64,000 bases of DNA from Enterobacteriaceae bacterium 89 (GTDB taxonomy: Bacteria > Pseudomonadota > Gammaproteobacteria > Enterobacterales > Enterobacteriaceae): NCBI GenBank assembly GCA_014156375.1, contig RQJH01000001.1:372001-436000 (forward strand), in the 5' to 3' direction. Below the pieces are notes generated by a model. It had not been told where the DNA came from. It did not search any database and was given only the letters and a program-made list of their open reading frames with translations. A program made the position numbers and the translations under genes. Below are positions 53,223 through 60,123 of the stretch, piece by piece. The stretch's first letter is position 1. The number at the start of each line of letters is the position of its first letter.

Positions 53223-54728
53223 TTATGCCGCAATAGCATTCATGATCGCCGGAACGGAGAGTTCGCCCAGTGGGATCTCTGCCACCTGTTTGCGATCGCG
53301 CAAAATAATCACCCGATCCGCATAGCCCACCAGCTCCTCCAGCTCAGAGGAGATCACCAGCAGCGCCAGACCATCGGCGCACAGCGTTTCGATCAGGCGA
53401 ATGATCTCCGCGTGCGCGCCGACGTCGATGCCGCGCGTCGGTTCGTCGAGGATCAGGAACTGCGGACGAGTCAGCAGCCAGCGCGACAGCAACACTTTTT
53501 GCTGATTGCCGCCGGAAAGAAATTCAATCGGCTGTTCCGCACTCGGAGTGCGAATGCCAAGCTGACGGATAAAGCGTTCGGCTATCTCGTTTTGTTCACG
53601 ACGTGGAATAGGACGCAGCCAGCCGCGCTGAGCCTGCAGCGCCAGGATGATATTTTCACGCACCGAGGCGGCGGCGATAATGCCGTCCGTTTTGCGATCT
53701 TCCGGGCAGAAGCCAATCCCCAGACACGAGGCCTGATGCGGTGAGCGCAGCGTTTGCGGTTTCCCTTTGATTTCCGCGCTGCCGCTGTCGGCAGGTTTAA
53801 TACCGAAAATCACCTCCGCCGTTTCTGTACGCCCTGAACCGAGCAGCCCCGCCAGGCCCACGATTTCGCCCGGACGCACCTGCAAATCAAAGGGTTCAAT
53901 CACGCCTTTTTTGCCGAAGCCTTTGAAAGCCGCCACCGGCTTATCGCTCAGCAGAGTACGGCCCGCACGCTGCAGCGCGTGAGTATCCAGCTCGCGGCCC
54001 AGCATCATTTTGACCAGATCGATCTGCGGCAGCGCTTTGGTTTCCTTACAGCCCACAAAGCTGCCGTTGCGCAGCACGGTGATCCTGTCGCTGACCTGAT
54101 AAACCTGATCGAGGAAATGGGTGACGAAGATCAGGCTGACGCCCTGATCGCGCAGCTGGCGCATCAGGGTGAACAGCATCTCCACTTCCTTAGTGTCGAG
54201 GCTGGCGGTCGGTTCGTCGAGGATCAGTACTTTGGCCGAGAGATCGATAGCACGGCAGATCGCCACAATTTGCTGCATGGCGACGGAAAAGCGGTTCAGC
54301 GGTTCGCGCACGTCGAGCGAAAAGCCGTAGGAGGCCATCAGGTCGGTGGCTCGCTTTTCCATCTCTTTGCGCTGCAACAGGCCGAAGCGACGAGGCTCGC
54401 GGCCAATAAATAAATTATCCGCCACCGACATATTCGGCAGCAGGTTCACTTCCTGATAAACAGTGCCAATTCCCAGCTGCTGAGCATGAGCGGTATTTTT
54501 CGGAGAGATGGCTTTGCCTTCAAGCCAGATAGTGCCGCGTTCGGCGTGATAAACCCCGGTCAGGGCTTTGATGAGGGTTGATTTTCCGGCGCCGTTCTCG
54601 CCGAGCAGGGCCATGATTTCACCACGGCGCAGGCTAAAATCAACGTTATCCAGCGCTTTGACGCCGGGGAAAAATTTGCTCAGGCCTTCCGTGCGCAAAA
54701 TGTCCTGATTGTGAGTGCTGTCAGTCAT
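53223..54728 (-). CDS. ytfR: YtfR, galactofuranose ABC transporter ATPase
   Basis: The 501-aa protein holds two fused ATP-binding cassettes like RbsA/MglA. The first has Walker A GENGAGKST (residues 43-51) and the Walker B VLILDEPTASLD; the second has a degenerate P-loop GLLGSGRTE, the signature LSGGNQQKV and FLILDEPTRGIDVG. It powers galactofuranose uptake with YtfT and YjfF. A palindromic repeat (54749-54846) separates it from ytfQ, the highly expressed binding-protein gene. Confidence 0.96.
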   Translation of the reverse strand: MTDSTHNQDILRTEGLSKFFPGVKALDNVDFSLRRGEIMALLGENGAGKSTLIKALTGVYHAERGTIWLEGKAISPKNTAHAQQLGIGTVYQEVNLLPNMSVADNLFIGREPRRFGLLQRKEMEKRATDLMASYGFSLDVREPLNRFSVAMQQIVAICRAIDLSAKVLILDEPTASLDTKEVEMLFTLMRQLRDQGVSLIFVTHFLDQVYQVSDRITVLRNGSFVGCKETKALPQIDLVKMMLGRELDTHALQRAGRTLLSDKPVAAFKGFGKKGVIEPFDLQVRPGEIVGLAGLLGSGRTETAEVIFGIKPADSGSAEIKGKPQTLRSPHQASCLGIGFCPEDRKTDGIIAAASVRENIILALQAQRGWLRPIPRREQNEIAERFIRQLGIRTPSAEQPIEFLSGGNQQKVLLSRWLLTRPQFLILDEPTRGIDVGAHAEIIRLIETLCADGLALLVISSELEELVGYADRVIILRDRKQVAEIPLGELSVPAIMNAIAA

Positions 54729-54748
54729 TATCGGCCCCTAAAAAATAA

Positions 54749-54846
54749 CCCTCACCCTGACCCTCTCCCTAAAAGGGAGAGAGAAAATCAGACCGTACAG
54801 CCGTCCGATCCCCTCTCCCCTCAGGGGAGAGGGCCAGGGCGAGGGG
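54749..54846. repeat. CCCTCTCCC palindromic intergenic repeat, copy 10 (inside ytfQ-ytfR)
   Basis: A 98-bp copy: CCCTCACCCTGACCCTCTCC at left, GGGGAGAGGGCCAGGGCGAG at right. It lies between the binding-protein gene and the rest of the ABC operon, the place where stabilising hairpins often let the binding protein exceed the membrane parts. Confidence 0.9.
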
Positions 54847-54859
54847 TCACGCAACTCAA

Positions 54860-55816
54860 TCAATAACCCATGTCTTTTTTCTTATCCAGCTGTGCCTGAG
54901 CGCTGTCTGGCAGGTAGAGCTGTGAATGAGTCAGGGTCAGCTTCGGCGGCATGGTGCCGTCTTTCTTGAATTTCTCGAGGGCATCAAACGCCGGGCCAGC
55001 CATGTTTGGCGTCAGCTCAACGTTGGCGTTCGCCTCACCCGCCAGCATCGCTTTGTAGATGTCCGGTACGCCATCGATGGAGCCAGTCAGAATGTCTTTG
55101 CCCGGCTTCAGGCCCGCTTCTTTGATAGCCTGAATGGCACCGATCGCCATGTCATCGTTATGGGCGTAAACCATGCAGATGTTTTTGCCGTTGTTCTCAG
55201 CTTTGATAAAGCTCTCCATGACTTCCTTGCCTTTACTGCGGGTAAAGTCACCGGACTGAGAGCGGATAATTTTGATGTTTGGCGCTTTGGCGATGGCATC
55301 GGCAAAGCCTTTCTTACGGTCAATTGCTACGCTGGCGCCGACGGTGCCCTGTAGCTCAACGACGTTACAAGGCTTGCCCGCTTCGGTTTTCACCAACCAG
55401 TCGCCGATCAGCTGGCCTTCCAGCACGTTGTTAGCGGTGACAGTGGTCATGTACAGAGACTTATCTTTGACATCAATGGAGCGGTCCAGCAGGAATACCG
55501 GGATCTTCGCCTGTTTCGCTTCTTTCAGCACGGGTTCCCAGCCTGTCGCCACCACCGGTGCGATGAAGATAGCGTCGACGCCCTGGGCGATGAAGGAACG
55601 CACGGCTTTGATCTGGTTTTCCTGTTTTTGCTGACCATCGGCGATTTTCAGTGTGATACCGCGTTTTTCGGCCTCACTTTTCGCCACGCTGGTTTCAGCG
55701 GCACGCCAGCCCGACTCTGAGCCGACCTGCGAAAATCCTACGGTTAACGGAGCAGCCATCGCCATAGACGACATGGCTGCACTAACGGTGGAGACAAGAA
55801 GTAAGCGCTTCCACAT
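54860..55816 (-). CDS. ytfQ: YtfQ, galactofuranose-binding periplasmic protein
   Basis: The 318-aa periplasmic binding protein has a signal peptide (residues 1-22, ending SSMAMA) and a mature start APLTVGFSQVGSESGWRAAE. Typical type I sugar-binding core segments follow (IFIAPVVATGWEP, YAHNDDMAIGAIQAIKEAG). In E. coli it prefers the furanose form of galactose. First gene of ytfQ-ytfR-ytfT-yjfF. A GalR/GalS-like operator overlaps its first codons (55801-55816), with another upstream. The start follows a weak AGGATACCC-type site on the minus strand. Confidence 0.97.
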   Translation of the reverse strand: MWKRLLLVSTVSAAMSSMAMAAPLTVGFSQVGSESGWRAAETSVAKSEAEKRGITLKIADGQQKQENQIKAVRSFIAQGVDAIFIAPVVATGWEPVLKEAKQAKIPVFLLDRSIDVKDKSLYMTTVTANNVLEGQLIGDWLVKTEAGKPCNVVELQGTVGASVAIDRKKGFADAIAKAPNIKIIRSQSGDFTRSKGKEVMESFIKAENNGKNICMVYAHNDDMAIGAIQAIKEAGLKPGKDILTGSIDGVPDIYKAMLAGEANANVELTPNMAGPAFDALEKFKKDGTMPPKLTLTHSQLYLPDSAQAQLDKKKDMGY

Positions 55817-55950
55817 AAGGGTATCCTCGTCGGGTTATTGTTGGTAAAAGCGTCATCTGCCGAAAAACTATAGACAATGGTAAATGTAACGGGATGAGTT
55901 ACATCACACTTCCAACAAGAGAAGGCGGGTTTTGTAAGCGCTTCCACAAC
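55801..55950 (-). promoter_or_regulatory. ytfQ control region: two GalR/GalS-like operators, CRP-like site, promoter
   Basis: The 15-mer GTAAGCGCTTCCACA occurs twice (55801-55815 and 55934-55948, centres 133 bp apart). On the minus strand, GTGGAAGCGCTTACAA matches the GalR/GalS consensus GTGKAANCGNTTNCAC at 15 of 16 positions upstream; the copy over the ytfQ start matches at 14. A CRP-like site TGTGATGTAACTCATC (plus-strand 55893-55908) lies near -41 of a TATAGT -10 (55867-55872). The layout mirrors the gal operon: one operator upstream, one near +52. Confidence 0.72.
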
Positions 55951-56110
55951 CTTATTCAGGAAGTGGCTATGTTTATGGATTTTTCACCTGGTAAAAGGCT
56001 CTGAAAAACGCCCTGAACGCGGGCGCTGGCTGAAAAGAAGCGGAGACATTTACTTTGAGTTGGCTATAATACCGGGCACTTGGTTGCCATACATTTTAAA
56101 GGAATCCGAC

Positions 56111-56641
56111 ATGAGCTTACTCAACGTCCCTGCGGGCAAAGAGCTGCCAGAAGACATCTACGTTGTTATCGAAATTCCAGCTAACGCAGATCCTATCAAA
56201 TACGAAATCGACAAAGACACCGGTGCACTATTTGTAGACCGTTTCATGTCTACCGCGATGTTCTATCCGTGCAACTACGGTTACATCAACCACACCCTGT
56301 CTCTGGACGGTGACCCGGTTGACGTACTGGTCCCAACTCCGTACCCACTGCAGCCGGGCTCCGTGATCCGCTGCCGTCCAGTCGGCGTGCTGAAAATGAC
56401 CGACGAAGCCGGTGAAGATGCGAAACTGGTTGCGGTACCGCACACCAAGCTGAGCAAAGAGTACGATCACATTAAAGATGTGAACGACCTGCCAGAACTG
56501 CTGAAAGCTCAGATCGCTCACTTCTTCGAGCACTACAAAGATCTGGAAAAAGGCAAATGGGTGAAAGTTGAAGGTTGGGCAGACGCCGCAGCAGCAAAAG
56601 CTGAAATCGTCGCTTCCTTCGAACGCGCTCAGAAGAAGTAA
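56111..56641 (+). CDS. ppa: Ppa, inorganic pyrophosphatase
   Basis: The 176-aa essential hexameric enzyme hydrolyses pyrophosphate released by biosynthetic reactions. The metal/substrate site is DGDPVDVLV (signature D-G-D-P-x-D), followed by [15 protein letters not shown], both diagnostic for family I. Met at 56111 ([10 protein letters not shown]) after AAAGGAATCC gives the E. coli length. A TATAAT hexamer at 56065-56070 is the likely -10. A strong terminator follows. Confidence 0.98.
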   Translation: MSLLNVPAGKELPEDIYVVIEIPANADPIKYEIDKDTGALFVDRFMSTAMFYPCNYGYINHTLSLDGDPVDVLVPTPYPLQPGSVIRCRPVGVLKMTDEAGEDAKLVAVPHTKLSKEYDHIKDVNDLPELLKAQIAHFFEHYKDLEKGKWVKVEGWADAAAAKAEIVASFERAQKK

Positions 56642-56661
56642 TCCTTCTTCCTGCTTTGCAG

Positions 56662-56690
56662 ACACCGCCTTCGGGCGGTGTTTTTGTTTC
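56662..56690 (+). terminator. ppa terminator
   Basis: Perfect 8-bp stem ACACCGCC / GGCGGTGT with a TTCG tetraloop (56662-56681), followed by TTTTG TTT. Classic intrinsic terminator. Confidence 0.93.
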
Positions 56691-56802
56691 TGCGCCAGAA
56701 ACAGGTGATTTATCACGCTGTCATAAAACTGCCATAAAACAAAATTCCCCTCGTTTTTAACGACATAATGCAAACCTTTGCATTCCCCTGTATTTCCTGC
56801 TG

Positions 56803-56829
56803 TAAAGTCCGCGCCGGGCGGGTCGATAT
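56803..56829 (+). promoter_or_regulatory. Sigma-28 (FliA) promoter of the second chemoreceptor gene
   Basis: TAAAGTCC (56803-56810), an 11-bp spacer and GTCGATAT (56822-56829) match the FliA consensus at 12 of 16 positions, 38 bp before the start codon. Confidence 0.85.
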
Positions 56830-56866
56830 TGCTGGCAGTTAATCCATACGAGATGTACTCATCAGC

Positions 56867-58447
56867 ATGAAACTGAACAAACTTACCATCGCCCAGCGTC
56901 TGGGACTGCTGGCTTCCCTGCTGCTCCTGGCAATGCTTTTCATCGGTGCGCGCGGGCTGGCGGTCAACAGCAACAGCTATGCACAAAACCAGACCATGAT
57001 GGACTCCGAAAAACTGCTGGCAGCCAGTATCGATACCGCCCGCAACGCCCAGGTACAGTTCAAAATCCAGGTGCAGGAGTGGAAAAACACGCTCCTGCGC
57101 GGTAATCAGGGCCAGGAGACTTTCGATAAGTACAAAATGGCCTTTATCAGCCAGAGCCAAAAAACCCAGCAGCTGCTACAGCAGTTAAGCGAGCTGCTGC
57201 CAAAACTAGGCCAGGACAACAGCGAAGTGGTTAAAACCCGCCAGCTGCACGCCGAGCTGGAACAGCGTTATCTGTCTGCCTTACAGCAGTATGCGCTGAC
57301 CGATCCTACCAGCGCTCAGCGGGTTGATCACCTGGTGACAGGTATCGATCGTGAACCGACACGCATGATTGACGAGGTGGTTGCACGCACGCTGGCGCAT
57401 GCCGCCTCCGTGCATCAGCAAACCGAAGAGCAAAATCTGGCGCAGTACCAGCAAACGCGCCTGATGCTGCTACTGGCTATGGCCATGACGCTGCTGGCGG
57501 GCGGGCTCATCACCTGGTGGCTGGTGCGCAGCATCACGCACCCGCTGGCTCAGGCCGTCAGTATCGCCCGCACGGTCGCAGCAGGTAACCTGCAAACCCA
57601 GATTACGATTTCAGGCCGCGATGAAACCGCCGAGCTGATGCAGGCGCTGCACGACATGAACGGCAACCTGACGCGCATCGTGACCGGCGTTCGCAGCGGC
57701 ACCGAGTCCATTGCCACCGCTTCTGCGCAGATAGCCGCGGGCAGTCGTGAGCTCTCTTCCCGCAATGAAGCGCAGGCCAGCGCGCTGGAAGAGACGGCGG
57801 CGTCGATGGAACAGCTCACCTCAGTGGTGAAAAGCAACGCGGATAACTCACGCTTTGCCAGCGACATTGCCCGCGACGCCTGCAAAATTGCCGATCGGGG
57901 CGGCCAGGCAGTTGAGCGAGTGGTCCACACCATGAGCGAAATCCATCAGCTTTCCAGCGAAATCAATAACATCATTGGCGTGATCGACAGCATCGCTTTC
58001 CAGACTAATATTCTGGCACTGAACGCCGCCGTGGAGGCTGCACGAGCGGGCGCGGAAGGCCGTGGTTTTGCGGTGGTCGCGGCTGAGGTTCGCGCGCTGG
58101 CCCAGCGTTCAGCTTCTGCCGCGCGGGATATTCGTAATCTGATTGATAACTCGGTGAACCGCATCGCTGAAGGCAACACTCAGGTCCAGAATGCCGGGTC
58201 GGCAATGGGGGAAATCCTGCAGAGCGTCCAGCGCGTCAACGAGCTAGTGGAAACCATTTCCCACGCCAGCCGGGAACAAAGCACGGGGATCGATCAGGTC
58301 AACGTAGCGGTCACGCATATGGATGCTGCGACTCAGCAAAACGCCACGCTTTCACAGGAGTCTTCCTCCGCGGCACAGGCGATGCACCGCCAGGCCGAAA
58401 CGCTGCTGGAAACCGTCAGCGTGTTTAAGCTGCGCGAAGCGGTGTAA
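56867..58447 (+). CDS. Methyl-accepting chemotaxis protein
   Basis: The 526-aa inner-membrane chemoreceptor has TM1 (about residues 12-32), a periplasmic sensor with [22 protein letters not shown]2 (about 198-218), a HAMP domain ([20 protein letters not shown]) and the conserved hairpin [20 protein letters not shown]. Like the receptor at 49535-51103 it lacks the C-terminal NWETF tether (it ends SVFKLREAV). A sigma-28 promoter precedes it. Inserted between ppa and chpB relative to E. coli. Ligand unknown. Confidence 0.9.
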   Translation: MKLNKLTIAQRLGLLASLLLLAMLFIGARGLAVNSNSYAQNQTMMDSEKLLAASIDTARNAQVQFKIQVQEWKNTLLRGNQGQETFDKYKMAFISQSQKTQQLLQQLSELLPKLGQDNSEVVKTRQLHAELEQRYLSALQQYALTDPTSAQRVDHLVTGIDREPTRMIDEVVARTLAHAASVHQQTEEQNLAQYQQTRLMLLLAMAMTLLAGGLITWWLVRSITHPLAQAVSIARTVAAGNLQTQITISGRDETAELMQALHDMNGNLTRIVTGVRSGTESIATASAQIAAGSRELSSRNEAQASALEETAASMEQLTSVVKSNADNSRFASDIARDACKIADRGGQAVERVVHTMSEIHQLSSEINNIIGVIDSIAFQTNILALNAAVEAARAGAEGRGFAVVAAEVRALAQRSASAARDIRNLIDNSVNRIAEGNTQVQNAGSAMGEILQSVQRVNELVETISHASREQSTGIDQVNVAVTHMDAATQQNATLSQESSSAAQAMHRQAETLLETVSVFKLREAV

Positions 58448-58474
58448 GGCGCACTAAACGCCACTTCGGTGGCG

Positions 58475-58825
58475 TTACTCCACCAAAGCCTGAAACCGCA
58501 GCAGAGCATCTTCCACCACTTCTTCCGTGGCGATATCGACCTTGATCGCACCGCGTTGCTGTAAATCCATCATCCGTACCTGATTTAACAGCACCACTCC
58601 GTGAACTCTGGCTTCCTGGGTGCTCAGGGTTACTGTAAAACCTGCGCTGCGGGCGAAGTTGCCCCCTTGCGTAATGGGTGCCACCAGCGTGGTGCCAAGC
58701 TGATTAAACAGACGCGGAGTTAACACCAGGCCAGGACGGCCATTTCCCTGTTGCTCATGCCCCAATGCCGGGTCGAACCCCACCAGCACGATATCACCGC
58801 GCTCGAAACAGCTCGCTTTTACCAT
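58475..58825 (-). CDS. chpB: ChpB, MazF-family endoribonuclease toxin
   Basis: The 116-aa protein has the exact E. coli ChpB length. It is a type II toxin that cuts mRNA at short motifs. Family landmarks are FERGDIVLVGFDPALGHEQQ near the N-terminus (the conserved GDI and QQG-x-GRP loop), the TLVAPITQGGNFAR strand and HGVVLLNQVRMMDL. It overlaps the antitoxin gene chpS by 7 bases, which keeps the antitoxin first and translation coupled. No disruption seen, so the pair appears functional. Confidence 0.95.
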   Translation of the reverse strand: MVKASCFERGDIVLVGFDPALGHEQQGNGRPGLVLTPRLFNQLGTTLVAPITQGGNFARSAGFTVTLSTQEARVHGVVLLNQVRMMDLQQRGAIKVDIATEEVVEDALLRFQALVE

Positions 58826-59073
58826 AGCTCCTGTCCTGCAGGCTTATTGCTGTCACCCCAAACGTCTTCTTCCGTCATTGCCGGCGCATTGACATCGCAC
58901 TCTGCCAGCAGCTCATCCAGGCTGTACTTCTTACGCCCGGGTGTCAGGATCCATTGATTATTCTTCACTTCGCTCTCCATACTTTGGCCTGGCTGCAGGC
59001 CAAGCGTTCTCATCACCACACCAGGAATCACCATACCGGCGCTATTTCCCCATTTTTTAATCACAATTTTCAT
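58819..59073 (-). CDS. chpS: ChpS, MazE-family antitoxin
   Basis: The 84-aa antitoxin has an N-terminal SpoVT/AbrB-like swapped-hairpin DNA-binding domain (IKKWGNSAGMVIPGVV, residues 4-19) and a disordered acidic C-terminal part (EEDVWGDSNKPAGQELW) that wraps the toxin. Met at 59073 (MKIVIKKWGN) follows GGAGGGCGC; the frame is open for 32 more codons without homology. It should repress its own promoter at 59087-59103. Located between ppa and ytfP as in E. coli. Confidence 0.95.
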   Translation of the reverse strand: MKIVIKKWGNSAGMVIPGVVMRTLGLQPGQSMESEVKNNQWILTPGRKKYSLDELLAECDVNAPAMTEEDVWGDSNKPAGQELW

Positions 59074-59086
59074 GCGCCCTCCGAAA

Positions 59087-59103
59087 GTTATACAAAGTAT
59101 AAC
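59087..59103. promoter_or_regulatory. chpSB operator/promoter palindrome
   Basis: GTTATACAAAGTATAAC is a perfect inverted repeat (7-bp arms, AAA centre) just 13 bp before chpS, overlapping TATACT/TATAAC -10-like hexamers. It is the likely autoregulatory site. The remaining gap to 59391 (about 290 bp) shows no other feature beyond the ribosome binding site of the next rightward gene (GTGGAGAAGC). Confidence 0.7.
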
Positions 59104-59391
59104 CCTCGAAATGACAATGTCATGTTCTACGCTCATAAAAAAAGCAATGCCAGAAATGTTTAGTGTCAATTATCAAAATTGCGAGGTGCCTTCAGGGACC
59201 CAAATTCAGACAAAGTTTATTGCCAGATTTTCTGCGATAAACTTCAAAAAGGCTGATGTAGCCTGGCCTGCGGGGCCGTAACAAACGCCCTACAAACCGT
59301 TACAACACGTCCGTTTTTTGCGGCCCATACTCATTTCATCAGGCGCGTTAAACGCGCTCTTCAAAAACGAGAAGTCAGGTGGAGAAGCAAC

Positions 59392-59727
59392 ATGGGTATC
59401 GCAAAAAACGTACTGGCCATTACGATGATTGGGCTGTTTGTAGTCAGTGCCAGCAGCTTTGCTAAAGAATCCGAATGGCAGAAACATCATCCGCGTCGCG
59501 ACGAAGTGAACAACCGTCTGGAGCATCAGGACCAGCGCATCAAACATGATGTGAAAGACGGTTCCATGAGCCGGGATGAGGCGAAAAACCTGCACGAGCA
59601 GGACAGAGGGATCCGTGATCAGGAGCGTGCCGATGCCAAAGCCGACCACGGGCACATCACCAAGCAGGAAAAGAAACAGCTGAATCAGGAAGAGAATAAC
59701 GTCAGCCACGAAATCAGCACTAACTAA
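59392..59727 (+). CDS. Small secreted/periplasmic charged protein, function unknown
   Basis: The 111-aa protein has a signal peptide (about residues 1-24, VLAITMIGLFVVSASSFA) and a very hydrophilic, helix-rich mature part with alternating His/Asp/Glu/Arg/Gln (HHPRRDEVNNRLEHQDQRI, KADHGHITKQEKKQLNQEE). Similar small proteins occur in many proteobacteria without known function. The two D/E-x-x-x-I-(T/S)-x-x-E patterns (DGSMSRDEAKNL, HGHITKQEKKQL) look like EF-hand-like loops, so metal binding is possible. Ribosome binding site GTGGAGAAGC. It stands alone with a terminator behind it. Confidence 0.82.
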   Translation: MGIAKNVLAITMIGLFVVSASSFAKESEWQKHHPRRDEVNNRLEHQDQRIKHDVKDGSMSRDEAKNLHEQDRGIRDQERADAKADHGHITKQEKKQLNQEENNVSHEISTN

Positions 59728-59740
59728 CGCCTTTCAGCAC

Positions 59741-59773
59741 AAAAAATGACGCCACCCGAAGGTGGCGTCATTC
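59741..59773. terminator. Bidirectional terminator between the small periplasmic gene and ytfP
   Basis: Perfect 12-bp stem AATGACGCCACC / GGTGGCGTCATT with CGAA loop (59745-59772). A-run on the left side gives a T-run for the leftward tamA-tamB-ytfP operon. Confidence 0.92.
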
Positions 59774-59776
59774 CTG

Positions 59777-60121
59777 TCAGAACTGGTCTTTATCAAGCCA
59801 GTTGCCGGTATCAATACGAGTAAAGCCTTCCACCGGACGCTGGTAGACGTACATCCACGCGCTACCGTACGGTGTTTGAATCAGATGGCGAGCATACTCG
59901 CCGCCCTTAGTACGCAGCGCATCCAGTTCGGCCAGCGTCGAAGCATCGATTCGATAAACCTCACCCACTACCGTGCCTGCACCGGGCACCGCGCCTGGAT
60001 AGTGGCCCAGGCTGTAGAGTTGATAGTTATCGACGCTATGAGCGCCCAGCCACTGAGCGTTGGTCATCCAGTGGCTGTTGCCTTGTTTGCGCCGTAAACT
60101 GCCGTAAACAAATATTCGCAT
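59777..60121 (-). CDS. ytfP: YtfP, gamma-glutamylcyclotransferase-fold protein
   Basis: The 114-aa AIG2/GGCT-like protein starts with the family motif FVYGSLRR (residues 4-11), which binds the substrate backbone, and carries the likely catalytic Glu in TKGGEYARH. The exact substrate in bacteria is unknown; the fold suggests gamma-glutamyl amine or dipeptide cyclotransfer. It starts 2 bases after the tamB stop, so it belongs to the tamA-tamB-ytfP operon as in E. coli. Confidence 0.94.
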   Translation of the reverse strand: MRIFVYGSLRRKQGNSHWMTNAQWLGAHSVDNYQLYSLGHYPGAVPGAGTVVGEVYRIDASTLAELDALRTKGGEYARHLIQTPYGSAWMYVYQRPVEGFTRIDTGNWLDKDQF

Positions 60122-60123
60122 TG

